The notes under the pieces are model-generated. The model had not been told where the DNA came from and did no database searches. It saw nothing but the letters and a program-made list of their open reading frames with translations. Positions 1-8,612 of a stretch of 35,911 nucleotides of DNA are shown here, piece by piece; position 1 is the stretch's first letter, and each line of letters starts with the position of its first letter. The position numbers and the translations under genes were made by a program. Origin of the DNA: Acidobacteriota bacterium (GTDB lineage Bacteria; Acidobacteriota; Thermoanaerobaculia; Multivoradales; Multivoraceae); contig JAPOXA010000089.1 in the NCBI GenBank assembly GCA_026707325.1, positions 1 to 35,911 of the forward strand. Reading direction: 5' to 3'.

Positions 1-2
1 CC

Positions 3-173
3 GCAGCCTCGGCGGCTACGGCGGATCGGTACAAGACGGTGACCGGAATCAACCCCGGAAAGGTACAGGTGCGCCGGCCCTGGGTGCGCCGGCCTTCTGG
101 CCGGCATCCGGCGCGCCGCAAAGCGGCCGCGCCACTCCGGCTCCGGCCTTCCGCTGGTACCCTGACGCCATGA
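3..173 (+). CDS. Possible C-terminal end of an upstream gene (partial)
   Basis: This frame is open from the left edge and ends with TGA at 171-173, overlapping the ATG at 170 as ATGA. That is the same four-base junction used by many gene pairs in this window. The first part reads like ordinary protein (ADRYKTVTGINPGKVQV). The rest is low-complexity Arg/Pro/Ala sequence encoded by the GCCGGCC repeat at 68-105, so the repeat may have extended the reading frame. Another frame is also open here, so coding status is uncertain. No family is recognised. Confidence 0.3.
   Translation, partial: AASAATADRYKTVTGINPGKVQVRRPWVRRPSGRHPARRKAAAPLRLRPSAGTLTP
68..105. repeat. Tandem 12-mer with GCCGGCC hairpin
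   Basis: GGTGCGCCGGCC occurs at 68-79 and again at 83-94. The second copy continues into a perfect hairpin: GCCGGCC (88-94), loop TTCT, GGCCGGC (99-105). No T-run follows, so it does not look like a classical intrinsic terminator. It resembles small dispersed GC-rich palindromes of high-GC bacteria, but only this copy is present in the window. Confidence 0.6.
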
Positions 174-1468
174 ACCGCACAGTCCCGTTCGCCTTCGCCC
201 TCCTCGTCGTCAGTCCGGCCGCCGCAGCCGACCGCGACGCGCCGACCTTCTACGCCGACGTGTTGCCCGTGCTCCAGATGCACTGCCAGGACTGTCACCG
301 CCCGGCGGGAGCGAACTACGGCGGCATGCGGGCGCCCATGGCTTTGACCACCTACGCCGAGGTGCGACCCTGGGCCCGGTCGATCGCGCGGACCGTCGCG
401 GCGCGCGAAATGCCGCCGTGGGACGCCCACCCGCAGCACGACGGCACGTTCGCCAACGAACGGGTGCTCAACCAGGCGGAGATCGAGACCCTGGTCAACT
501 GGGCCGGAAGTGGCGGGGCCCCCGGCGACGCCGCCGAAGCCCCGCCACCGCGCGAGTTTCCGAGCACCGGCGGCTGGGTCGTCGGCAAGCCCGACCTCGT
601 CGTGACGATGCCGGAGCCCTACTTCGTCGAGGACGACGTCGACGACCTCTACGCCGCTTTCTCCTACGTCCTCACCGAGGAGGACCTGCCGGAGGACCGC
701 TGGGTCGTCGCCTTCCAGTGCAAGCCCGACAGCGAGGTCATCCACCACTTCAACCTCCACCTGCTGCCGCCGGACGAGAACGGCGAACTGCCGCCGCCGC
801 CCGAGTTCCCCGACCAGGACCAGATCGCACCGTCGCCCGAGAACGCCGGCAGCTACATGGGCGGCGTCTCCTCCGGCAGCGATGCGAACCGCTATCCGGA
901 GGGCTACGGCTTTCTGCTCAGGAAGGGCTCGCGGGTGACGTTCGACATCCACTACCACAAGGAGGCCGGCACCGGCACAGGCGTATGGGACCAGTCCTCG
1001 ATCGGCTTCGTCTTCGCCGATGAACCCGTCGAGCGTTCGCTCGGCTCCGGGCTCAGGCCGATCATGAACTTCACGTTCGCCATCCCGCCGAACGACGGAA
1101 ACCACCAGGTCGGCCCCTACTCCACGGTCGCCCGGCACGACACGGACATCATCGCCCTCATGCCGCACATGCACATGCGCGGCAAGGCCGCCCGCTTCGA
1201 GGCCTTCTACCCCGACGGCACCACCGAGGTGCTGCTCGACGTGCCGCAGTTCGACTTCTCGTGGCAAACCGTCTACTACTACGACCAGTTGAAGCGCATC
1301 CCCGAAGGGACCCGGATCGAGTACACCGCCTGGTACGACAACTCGGCCGAGAAGGCGGCCCGCTACGGCTTCGACTCGAATCGCACCGTGCGCTTCGGCC
1401 AGCCCTCCACCGACGAGATGATGATGGGCTTCATGATGAGCGCCGCCGTACCGGAGAGCGAACCGTAG
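170..1468 (+). CDS. Secreted cytochrome c / copper type II monooxygenase-like protein
   Basis: The 432-residue product starts with a signal peptide (about 1-20, ending PAAAA). A c-type heme site follows: C39-Q-D-C42-H43, with M81 in an EMPPW motif as likely sixth ligand. The C-terminal two thirds resemble the copper type II ascorbate-dependent monooxygenase fold (peptidylglycine hydroxylase family). Histidine clusters fit that fold: H192-H193 with H197, H261-Y-H263, and H333-M-H335-M-R. By family analogy it may hydroxylate a substrate in the periplasm, with the fused heme supplying electrons; the substrate cannot be told. The ATG at 170 gives a clean signal peptide. Similar fusions are often annotated only as 'cytochrome c' or 'monooxygenase'. 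The family call is good; activity is inferred. Confidence 0.75.
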   Translation: MNRTVPFAFALLVVSPAAAADRDAPTFYADVLPVLQMHCQDCHRPAGANYGGMRAPMALTTYAEVRPWARSIARTVAAREMPPWDAHPQHDGTFANERVLNQAEIETLVNWAGSGGAPGDAAEAPPPREFPSTGGWVVGKPDLVVTMPEPYFVEDDVDDLYAAFSYVLTEEDLPEDRWVVAFQCKPDSEVIHHFNLHLLPPDENGELPPPPEFPDQDQIAPSPENAGSYMGGVSSGSDANRYPEGYGFLLRKGSRVTFDIHYHKEAGTGTGVWDQSSIGFVFADEPVERSLGSGLRPIMNFTFAIPPNDGNHQVGPYSTVARHDTDIIALMPHMHMRGKAARFEAFYPDGTTEVLLDVPQFDFSWQTVYYYDQLKRIPEGTRIEYTAWYDNSAEKAARYGFDSNRTVRFGQPSTDEMMMGFMMSAAVPESEP

Positions 1469-1477
1469 CGCTGGCTC

Positions 1478-1861
1478 CTAGCGTCGCGAGAGCCGGTCCG
1501 CGGTCACGAGGAAAGCGCCGGCAATCAGGAGCCCCAGGAGTTCCCGGCTGTGCTCGATGTACATCCGGTCCGCCGACATCGGAGCCCACAGGTCACTGGT
1601 CGGGCGGTTCAGCATCCAGTCTGCGAAGCCGGGCAGCGTCAGGCCGGCGCCCGCGACGGTGACCGCCGCCAACGCCAGGAACACGAACCTCGGCAGCGGA
1701 CGGTAGGCGGCGACCGTGCAGGCGCAGGCGATCGCGGCGTAGTAGGTCACCCAGATCAGCGGATCCGGGTCGTTGATCTGCAACAGGCCGAAGACCAGCA
1801 TCCCCAGGCCGAGCAACAGGGGTACGAACCGGGGACCTGAGCCACGCCGCGAGGAAGACAT
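1478..1861 (-). CDS. TMEM220-like small membrane protein
   Basis: The 127-residue protein has about four hydrophobic helices. Near the first lies the motif LQINDPDPLIWVTYY, characteristic of the TMEM220 family (Q-x-N-D-P-D-P-x-x-W). No biochemical function is established for bacterial members. It is convergent with the monooxygenase-like gene (9 nt between stops) and divergent from the GbsR-type regulator, sharing the 107-nt region 1862-1968. The ATG at 1861 leaves a short basic, serine-rich N-terminus before the first helix. Identification rests on the motif and length. Confidence 0.7.
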   Translation of the reverse strand: MSSSRRGSGPRFVPLLLGLGMLVFGLLQINDPDPLIWVTYYAAIACACTVAAYRPLPRFVFLALAAVTVAGAGLTLPGFADWMLNRPTSDLWAPMSADRMYIEHSRELLGLLIAGAFLVTADRLSRR

Positions 1862-1930
1862 TGGAGGCGAGCCTAGTCGCTTGCGCCCCGCAACGGACCA
1901 CTTCGTTCATCAGATTCATCCTGTTCAGTC

Positions 1931-1959
1931 TTGACAAAACAAACCGGATGATCCAGAAT
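1931..1959 (+). promoter_or_regulatory. Candidate sigma70-type promoter for the regulator and efflux genes
   Basis: A consensus -35 box TTGACA (1931-1936) is followed after 17 nt by CAGAAT (1954-1959), a moderate -10 box. Transcription would begin only a few bases before the ATG at 1969, so the message could be nearly leaderless. AGATTC and GAATCT half-sites flank the -35/-10 region, making an autoregulatory operator possible. The promoter has not been measured; only the sequence match is seen. Confidence 0.5.
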
Positions 1960-1968
1960 CTCTGACTC

Positions 1969-2508
1969 ATGACCGTCTCCGAACCGACTCCCGTGCCGGA
2001 ACGATCCGCCGAGTCCCCCGCCGACGACTTCAGTCAGCACGCTGCGGAGGAACGCTTCATCGAGGCGATGGGGCTTGCGCACGAGGAGGATCGCCTGCCC
2101 CGCATCGCCGGCCGCCTCGTCGGCCTGCTCATCCTCTCGCCCGATCCTGTCCGCTTCGACCGCCTCGCCGAGCGGCTTCGGGTCAGCCGCGCCAGCATCA
2201 GCACGAACACGCGTCTGCTGGAGAACATGGGCGTCATCCAGCGCGTGACCCGGCCGGGCGACCGCCGCGACTACTTCCAGATCAACGAGGAACCCGGCCT
2301 TCTGCTGCGGATCGCGGATCGCTACCGCAGCCGTCAGGCCAGCGCGGAGCAGATGAAGCAAGCACTCCCGCCGAACGCGGGAAGCGAAGTCGTCTTCGAG
2401 CGCCTGGAGCGGCTCATCCGCTTCTACGCGATCCTCGCCGACAGCCTCCAGTACGTACTCGCCGCCGTGACGGAGGGCGAGGGCAACTCGGGCTCCAGAA
2501 GCACGTAG
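1969..2508 (+). CDS. GbsR/MarR-type transcriptional regulator
   Basis: The 179-residue cytoplasmic protein has a central winged helix-turn-helix (about residues 45-110). It contains the typical GbsR-like stretch RFDRLAERLRVSRASISTN and then TRPGDRRDYFQI for the wing. The C-terminal helices probably dimerise. It lies 46 nt upstream of the RND adaptor gene on the same strand, so local control of the pump is likely, as for many MarR-family repressors; the ligand is unknown. It shares a divergent intergenic region with the TMEM220-like gene. Confidence 0.8.
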   Translation: MTVSEPTPVPERSAESPADDFSQHAAEERFIEAMGLAHEEDRLPRIAGRLVGLLILSPDPVRFDRLAERLRVSRASISTNTRLLENMGVIQRVTRPGDRRDYFQINEEPGLLLRIADRYRSRQASAEQMKQALPPNAGSEVVFERLERLIRFYAILADSLQYVLAAVTEGEGNSGSRST

Positions 2509-2554
2509 ACGACGCGACGGCAGAACCGCCAGACGAGAGAGAACGACGAACCTC

Positions 2555-3808
2555 ATGGCCATGTCTCACCAATCGAAGGAAGGCGCGGACGCCAGACGCC
2601 GCCGCCGGATCAGCCGGCCGCAGATCGCCGGCCTTGCCGTCGCGGCCCTCGTGCTCGTTGCGGCCGCCGTGTTCGCATTCGGCTTCGGCTCCCAGGCGCG
2701 CGCCGGCGATCAGGCAGCCGACCCGCTGATGGCGCAGGCAGTTCCGGTGCGCGCCGTCGCCGCCCGGCGCGGACACCTCTCGGTACGCACCGCCTACTCC
2801 GGCGAACTCGTGGGCGAGGTCTCCGACATCTCGCCCCAGGTTTCCGGGCTCCTCGTCGACGTGCCGGCACGAATCGGCCAGCGGGTCGCCAGAGGCCAGG
2901 TGCTCGCCGTGATCGCGGACATCGAGTTGAAAAACCAGCTCCAGGAGGCGCGCGGCCAGCTCGGCGTTGCCGAAGCGAACCGCGATCGCGCCGCGGCCGA
3001 ACTCGTCGGCGTCGAAGCCGACTACCAGCGGGCGATGGAGCTCTACGACGAGGGCCTGCTCTCCGAGCAGGAGCAGCAGCAGGTCACCTCCCAGTACGCC
3101 ACGTCGACGGCGAACCTGGCCGCCGCCGAAGCCCAGGTCCGGCAATCGGCCGCCCGCGAAGCGCTGCTCGCCGAGCAGTTCGCGAACACTCGCGTGCGCG
3201 CCCCGTTCGATGCCGTCGTCTCCGACCGCTACCTCGACCGCGGGACCCTCGTCCAGCCGGGAACGCCGATTCTGCGCCTGGTCGAGGAGGCGCCGCTCCT
3301 GGTCCAGTTCCGGGTTCCGGAGCGGGACCTGTCGGCGGTCCAGACCGGCGCCGCCTTCGACGTGGCCACCGAAGCCACGGGCGAACGCACCTTCTCGGGC
3401 ACCGTGCGCCGGGTCGCCGGGGAAGTCCGCCGCAACGACCGCACCGTCCTCGTCGAGGGGGAGCTCGCCGAGACGGACGAACTGCTCCTGCCGGGCATGT
3501 ACGCCGACGTCTCCGTCAGCCTGCGTGACCTCGACAACGCCCTGATCGTGCCCGGCGCCGCCCTGCTGGAACGCGTGGCGATGGACGGCGCGCGCTCCAC
3601 GGGCGTCATGGTGCCGGTCGACGGCCTCGCCCAGTGGCGCGTGGTCACCGTCGCCGGCCGCTCCGGCGAGTACAGCGCGATTGCCGGCCCGGTCGAGGTC
3701 GGTGAACTCGTCCTGACGATGGGCCACAACCAGTTGGGACACGGCTCGCCGGTGCGGGTCGTCCACAACGAGCCTGAACCTTCCCCCACCGGCGCCGCGG
3801 GATTCTGA
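2555..3808 (+). CDS. RND efflux periplasmic adaptor subunit (HlyD/MFP family)
   Basis: The 417-residue protein has a basic N-terminus and one membrane anchor or signal segment (about 24-46). A lipoyl/barrel-sandwich half follows (ISPQVSGLL...GQRVARGQVLAVI), then an alpha-helical hairpin rich in Glu/Gln/Ala (about 124-210), the second lipoyl half (TRVRAPFDAVVSDRYLDRG) and beta-barrel and membrane-proximal domains. It would bridge the inner-membrane pump encoded 8 nt downstream to an outer-membrane channel. A second ATG two codons in (2561) is an equally possible start; neither has a strong ribosome-binding site. Confidence 0.9.
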   Translation: MAMSHQSKEGADARRRRRISRPQIAGLAVAALVLVAAAVFAFGFGSQARAGDQAADPLMAQAVPVRAVAARRGHLSVRTAYSGELVGEVSDISPQVSGLLVDVPARIGQRVARGQVLAVIADIELKNQLQEARGQLGVAEANRDRAAAELVGVEADYQRAMELYDEGLLSEQEQQQVTSQYATSTANLAAAEAQVRQSAAREALLAEQFANTRVRAPFDAVVSDRYLDRGTLVQPGTPILRLVEEAPLLVQFRVPERDLSAVQTGAAFDVATEATGERTFSGTVRRVAGEVRRNDRTVLVEGELAETDELLLPGMYADVSVSLRDLDNALIVPGAALLERVAMDGARSTGVMVPVDGLAQWRVVTVAGRSGEYSAIAGPVEVGELVLTMGHNQLGHGSPVRVVHNEPEPSPTGAAGF

Positions 3809-3816
3809 GGCCGAAC

Positions 3817-6800
3817 GTGAACCTCCCGCGTCTTTCGGCCAACCGCCCGGTGGGCGTGACCATGCTCTACGTCTGCGTCGTCGTAATCGGTCTGGTCGCG
3901 GTGCGCCAGCTCGCCGTCGACCTGATGCCCGAAGTCGACATGCCGCGGATCTCCATTACGACGACCTACGAAGGCGTGGCACCCGAAGAGATGGAGACCC
4001 TGATCACGAGGCCGGTCGAGCAGGCCCTTTCCTCCGTCACCGGCCTCGACCAGTTGAACTCCATGTCCGCTGAGGGCATGAGCAGCATCCAGGCCCAGTT
4101 CGACTGGGGCGTCGACCTGAACGAGGTGGTGAACGACATTCGCGAGCAACTCGACTTCGTGCGCGGCATGCTGCCCGAAGACGCGTCCGAACCGACCCTG
4201 TTCAAGTTCAACCTCTCCGACATGCCCGTCGTCTTCCTTGGCCTCTCCGGCAGCGGCGACGCACGCCAGGTCCGCCACCTGGCCGAGCAGACGATCAGCC
4301 GGCGGCTGGAACGTCTGCCAGGCGTCGCTTCGGTGGAAGTCCAGGGCGGTCGGGTGCGGGAGATCCAGGTGCAGCTCGCCGCCGACCGCATGGCCGCGCT
4401 CGGCATCACGCCCAGCGAGGTCACGATGGCCCTGTCGCGTGAGAACCGCAACGTCTCCGCCGGCGACATGCTCGAAACGGGCCGGGAGGTCCTGATCCGG
4501 GCGATCGGCGAGTTCGAGCGCAAGGTCGATGTCGAGAACACGATCGTCGCCATCCGCGACGGACGGCCGATCCTGGTAAGGGACGTCGGACGGGTCGACG
4601 ACGGCATCCGCGAGCTGACGAACGAGCTGTGGATCAACGGCGATCCTGGCATGCGGATGTACGTGATGAAGCAGTCCGGCTCCAACACGGTCGAAGTCGT
4701 CGATCGGCTCAAGCGCGAGATTGCCGCGATCAACCGCGACTACGCCGGCCGCGCCGAGATCGCGATCCTCATGGACGGCGCCGAGTTCATCCGCCAGGCG
4801 GTGAACAACGTCCAGATGGGGGCCCTGTTCGGCGCCGCGCTGGCGGTGCTCGTGCTGATGTTCTTCCTCCGCGACATGCGAGCGACTCTGATCGTCGGCG
4901 CCGCGATTCCGATCTCGGTGCTGGCGACGGTCGCCCTGATGTACTTCAACGGCTTCACGCTGAACGTGATCTCCCTGGCCGGCATCGCGCTCGGCGTCGG
5001 CATGCTGGTCGACGGCTCGATCGTGGTGCTCGAGAGCATCTACCGCCGGCTGCACGAAGGCGAACGCCCTACCGCCGCGGCGATCGCCGGCAGCAACGAG
5101 GTGGCGATGGCGATCGCCGCCGGCACATTGACCACGGTAGCCGTGTTCCTGCCGGTGGTGTTCATCTCCGGTTTCGCCGGCATCTTCTTCAACCAGTTGG
5201 CGATCACGGTCAGTTTCGCCCTGCTCTGCGCTCTGTTCGTCGCCCTCACGCTGATTCCGGCCGCTGCCGCGCGCTGGCTGCGAGAAGTCCCGAAGAGCCG
5301 CCAGGTGACGGACGAATGCGTCGCCGCCCTCGGGCCGGTCGACATGGCCTACGGCCGGATGATCGAGTGGGCCCTCGGCAGGCCCGGCCGGGTGATGGCC
5401 ACGGCCGTCGTGCTCCTGCTCGGATCACTGGCTCTGGTTCCCGTGATCGGACTCGAACTGATGCCCGAGAGCGACGAAGGCCGCCTGAACATGCAGGTCG
5501 AGATGCCGGTCGGCGCGCCGCTCGACGCGACCACCGGGACGATGAAGGAGATCCAGGCTCGTGTCCGCGACGCGCTCAGACCCGACGAACTCGACAGCCT
5601 GATCACCACCGCCGGTCCCGAGAGTTGGTGGCGGCCAGCGCAGTCCAACCAGGGCACGATGGAGATCCTGCTCACCCCGCTGACCGATCGGAGCCGCGGC
5701 CAGGAGGAGATCCTCGCGTCGATCCGCCACGCCATCGCCGATGTGCCGGCGGCCCGGATCCAGCTCTACGCCTCGTCCAGCAACATGATGATGCGCATGA
5801 TGCGCGGCGGCCAGGACGCGCGGCTGGTGGTCGAGATCCGCGGCCACGACCTGGACCAGGGCGACGAACTCGCCCAGCGCGTGATCGCCGCGATGACGGC
5901 AGTCCCCGGAGTCGTCCACCCCCGGATCGACCGAGAGTCCGGCCAGCTCGAGCGGACGCTGCGGGTCGATCGGGCCCGCCTGGCCGAACTCGGCCTCAAC
6001 GGCAGCCAGGTGGCCGACGCCGTCGAGCACTACGTCCTCGGCCGGGTAGCCACGAAGTTCCGCGACCAGGGCGACGAGTTCGACATCCGGGTCCAGCTCC
6101 AGCCCGAGGACCGGTTGCGCATCGAGCAGTTGCCGCAACTGCCCATCGTCACTCCTCGCGGCGACATCGTGCCCCTGGGGTCGGTCGCCAGCATCAATCC
6201 CGGCGAAGGCCCCCTGTCGATCAATCGCGAGAACCAGGAACGCTACATGCAGGTCCTCGCCGGCATTGACGGCCGCAGGTTCAGCGACGTGGCGAGCGAC
6301 GTCGAAGCCGCGCTGACGCGCGTCGAGACGCCTTACGGCTTCACGGTCGAGATGGGCGGCGAACTGGAGGAACAGCGCCAGGTCTTCGTGGAGCTTCTGA
6401 TCGGCGTCCTGCTCGCGGTCTTCCTCGTCTACACGGTGATGGCGGTCCAGTTCGAATCCCTGGTACAGCCCCTCGTCATCATGACCGCCGTGCCGTTCTC
6501 GCTGCTCGGCGTGCTCCTGACCCTGGCGGTCACCGGCACGACCCTGAACATGAACTCCTTCCTCGGCCTGGTGGTCCTGGTCGGGATCGTGGTCAACAAC
6601 GCGATTGTGCTCGTGGACAACGTGAACCGCATGCGCCGGGACGTCGGCTGCACGCTGCACGAGGCCCTGATCCGCGGATCGCGCCGTCGCCTGCGGCCGA
6701 TCCTGATGACGACGCTGACCACCGCCCTCGGCCTGCTGCCGCTGACGCTGGGACTCGGCGAGGGCTCCGAACTGCAGGCGCCCCTGGCGCGGGTCGTCGT

Positions 6801-6969
6801 CGGCGGCCTGCTCGCCTCGACGCTGATCACGCTGATCTTCGTGCCCTCGCTCTACCTGCTGGTCGAGCGCGGCCGGGAACGGCGACGGGCGATGCGCGCC
6901 CGCCGGAAGGCCGCGCGGAAAGCCGGCATGCACGTGCCCCACAGCGCGCCGGCACTGCCGACTTCCTGA
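3817..6969 (+). CDS. RND efflux pump inner-membrane transporter (AcrB/HAE family)
   Basis: The 1050-residue protein has the full RND length, with N- and C-terminal repeats, two large periplasmic loops and 12 predicted helices. Helix 1 is followed by the family signature PEVDMPRISITTTYEG. TM4 carries GVGMLVDGSIVVLE, with D399 at the proton-relay position. The C-terminal half has VGIVVNNAIVLVDNVNR and the PILMTTLTTALGLLPL motif. It starts with GTG 8 nt after the adaptor stop and forms a tripartite pump with it. No TolC-like gene is present, so the channel must be encoded elsewhere. Substrate is unknown; drug, detergent or metabolite export are possible. Confidence 0.92.
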   Translation: MNLPRLSANRPVGVTMLYVCVVVIGLVAVRQLAVDLMPEVDMPRISITTTYEGVAPEEMETLITRPVEQALSSVTGLDQLNSMSAEGMSSIQAQFDWGVDLNEVVNDIREQLDFVRGMLPEDASEPTLFKFNLSDMPVVFLGLSGSGDARQVRHLAEQTISRRLERLPGVASVEVQGGRVREIQVQLAADRMAALGITPSEVTMALSRENRNVSAGDMLETGREVLIRAIGEFERKVDVENTIVAIRDGRPILVRDVGRVDDGIRELTNELWINGDPGMRMYVMKQSGSNTVEVVDRLKREIAAINRDYAGRAEIAILMDGAEFIRQAVNNVQMGALFGAALAVLVLMFFLRDMRATLIVGAAIPISVLATVALMYFNGFTLNVISLAGIALGVGMLVDGSIVVLESIYRRLHEGERPTAAAIAGSNEVAMAIAAGTLTTVAVFLPVVFISGFAGIFFNQLAITVSFALLCALFVALTLIPAAAARWLREVPKSRQVTDECVAALGPVDMAYGRMIEWALGRPGRVMATAVVLLLGSLALVPVIGLELMPESDEGRLNMQVEMPVGAPLDATTGTMKEIQARVRDALRPDELDSLITTAGPESWWRPAQSNQGTMEILLTPLTDRSRGQEEILASIRHAIADVPAARIQLYASSSNMMMRMMRGGQDARLVVEIRGHDLDQGDELAQRVIAAMTAVPGVVHPRIDRESGQLERTLRVDRARLAELGLNGSQVADAVEHYVLGRVATKFRDQGDEFDIRVQLQPEDRLRIEQLPQLPIVTPRGDIVPLGSVASINPGEGPLSINRENQERYMQVLAGIDGRRFSDVASDVEAALTRVETPYGFTVEMGGELEEQRQVFVELLIGVLLAVFLVYTVMAVQFESLVQPLVIMTAVPFSLLGVLLTLAVTGTTLNMNSFLGLVVLVGIVVNNAIVLVDNVNRMRRDVGCTLHEALIRGSRRRLRPILMTTLTTALGLLPLTLGLGEGSELQAPLARVVVGGLLASTLITLIFVPSLYLLVERGRERRRAMRARRKAARKAGMHVPHSAPALPTS

Positions 6970-7022
6970 TCGACTGGAGGACTTACCGCCGCAGCGACCG
7001 ACTGCTAGGCTGACTCGTCGAG

Positions 7023-7544
7023 ATGGCCTCTGCGGCGGCAAAACCGGCGAACGGACCCAGGGACCCACGCCGCCGCCGTTTCCTCCGCCTGTCGTCCCGT
7101 CTGGCGATGGCCGCGGGGCTTCTGGGCGGCTACGGAACGTTCGGCTCGATCCTCGGCCGGTTCCTCTATCCGAGCGGAGGCGCCGAGCGCGTGTGGCAGT
7201 TCGTGACGCCGCTCGACCGCCTCCCGGTAGGCGACAGCCTGACCTACACCACGCCGGCAGGGGCCGAGGTCCACGTCACCCGCCGCAACGACAGCGGCGG
7301 CAGCGAAGACGTCACCGCCCTGTCCAGCGTCTGCCCTCACCTGGGGTGTCAGGTCCACTGGCAGCCGCAGCGCAACCGCTACTTCTGTCCCTGTCACAAC
7401 GGGGTCTTCGATGCCGAGGGCCGGGGCGTCGCCGGCCCGGTGGAAGGTACGGTGCTCTCGGGTTATCCGGTCGAGGTGCGGAACGGTCTGCTGTTCATCA
7501 AGGTGGAGCCGGCGCCGCTGATCACCCAGGCCTCCCGGGCGTGA
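7023..7544 (+). CDS. Rieske iron-sulfur protein of a cytochrome b/b6 complex
   Basis: The 173-residue protein begins with a twin-arginine-type signal anchor (RRRRFLRLSS then a hydrophobic helix, about 16-45). The C-terminal domain has both Rieske boxes: C104-P-H106-L-G-C109 and C122-P-C124-H125. C104, H106, C122 and H125 would bind the 2Fe-2S cluster, with C109-C124 as the usual disulfide. It passes electrons from quinol oxidised at cytochrome b to a c-type cytochrome. Its stop overlaps the GTG start of cytochrome b (GTGA, 7541-7544), so translation is coupled. Confidence 0.93.
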   Translation: MASAAAKPANGPRDPRRRRFLRLSSRLAMAAGLLGGYGTFGSILGRFLYPSGGAERVWQFVTPLDRLPVGDSLTYTTPAGAEVHVTRRNDSGGSEDVTALSSVCPHLGCQVHWQPQRNRYFCPCHNGVFDAEGRGVAGPVEGTVLSGYPVEVRNGLLFIKVEPAPLITQASRA

Positions 7545-8590
7545 CCGCGATCGGACGCTGGCTCCACGACCGGCTGCCGGTCGAGCCCGGCGCGCTCCGC
7601 GAACTCACGAACGAACCGGTTCCCTACCACCTCAAGCGCTGGTGGTTCGCCCTCGGCGGCACCCCCGCCTACCTGTTCGTGGTCCAGATCGTCACCGGCA
7701 TCCTGCTCGCCTTCTACTACCAGCCCCACCCGTCGACGGCCTACGAATCGGTGCGCTACATCACCGAGGAAGCCGCGTTCGGCTGGTATCTCAGAAGCGT
7801 TCACAAATGGGCGGCGACCCTGATGATCGCCGCCGTCGTGCTGCACCAGACCCGCGTCTACTTCACCGGCGCCTACCGCAAGCCTCGGGAAGTGAACTGG
7901 ATGGTGGGCATGCTGCTCCTCGTCTGCACGCTGATGCTCGGCTTCACGGGCTACAGCCTGGTGTTCGAGCAATTGAGCTACTGGGGCGCCACGGTGTCCG
8001 CGAACATCGCCGACACGATCCCGGTGGCCGGCGGCTTCCTGAAGCAGATGCTGCTCGCCGGAGAGGCGTACAACGAGCGCACTCTGGCCCGCTTCTTCGT
8101 GCTCCACGCGGCGGTGCTGCCGGGCTTCCTGGTCGCGTTGATCGCCGTGCACATCGCACTCGTGCGCCTCCAGGGAGTCACCGAACTCAGGTTCAGGAAC
8201 GAACCGCCGGACGAGAACCGCAAGTTCCCCTTCATTCCCGACCATCTCTACACGGAACTCATCATCGGCCTGGTGCTCATGGTCGTGCTCAGCGCCCTGG
8301 CAACGCTGGCGCCGGCGACCATGGGCCCGCTCGCCGACCCCCGGACCACGCCCGAGGAGATCAAGCCGGAGTGGTTCTTCTACGTCACCTTTCGCTGGCT
8401 CAAGCTGATGGGCGGCACCGCCGCGGTGCTCAGCATGGGGCTGGTCGTGTTCGTCATGTTCGCGTGGCCGTTCATCGACGCCTGGTTCAGGCGCCGCACC
8501 CGCCTGAGCGAGGCGAGCGTCTGGATCGGCATAGCAGCGACGCTCCTGATCATCGGGATGACGATCTGGGAAGCGGTGGCGCCCCACTAA
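7541..8590 (+). CDS. Cytochrome b (b6-type with fused subunit IV region)
   Basis: Starting at the GTG overlapping the Rieske stop gives 349 residues. The start matches the family N-terminus (W-L-x-D-R then VPYHLKRWWF). Heme ligands are H88/H102 and H189/H204. The first pair is separated by 13 residues and the second by 14, the spacing of cytochrome b6 rather than mitochondrial-type cytochrome b. The quinol-site motif is P276-E277-W278-F279 (PEWY-like). The product is one polypeptide carrying the b6 and part of the subunit-IV region. With the Rieske protein and the octaheme cytochrome it would form an inner-membrane quinol-oxidising or quinone-reducing complex. Confidence 0.92.
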   Translation: MTAIGRWLHDRLPVEPGALRELTNEPVPYHLKRWWFALGGTPAYLFVVQIVTGILLAFYYQPHPSTAYESVRYITEEAAFGWYLRSVHKWAATLMIAAVVLHQTRVYFTGAYRKPREVNWMVGMLLLVCTLMLGFTGYSLVFEQLSYWGATVSANIADTIPVAGGFLKQMLLAGEAYNERTLARFFVLHAAVLPGFLVALIAVHIALVRLQGVTELRFRNEPPDENRKFPFIPDHLYTELIIGLVLMVVLSALATLAPATMGPLADPRTTPEEIKPEWFFYVTFRWLKLMGGTAAVLSMGLVVFVMFAWPFIDAWFRRRTRLSEASVWIGIAATLLIIGMTIWEAVAPH

Positions 8591-8612
8591 GCGATCCGGA
8601 GGACTGTTCGCC

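Noticed and set aside
3229..7068. Minus-strand frames opposite the RND pump
   Set aside because: His/Asp/Arg-rich repeats without family motifs; codon-bias shadows.
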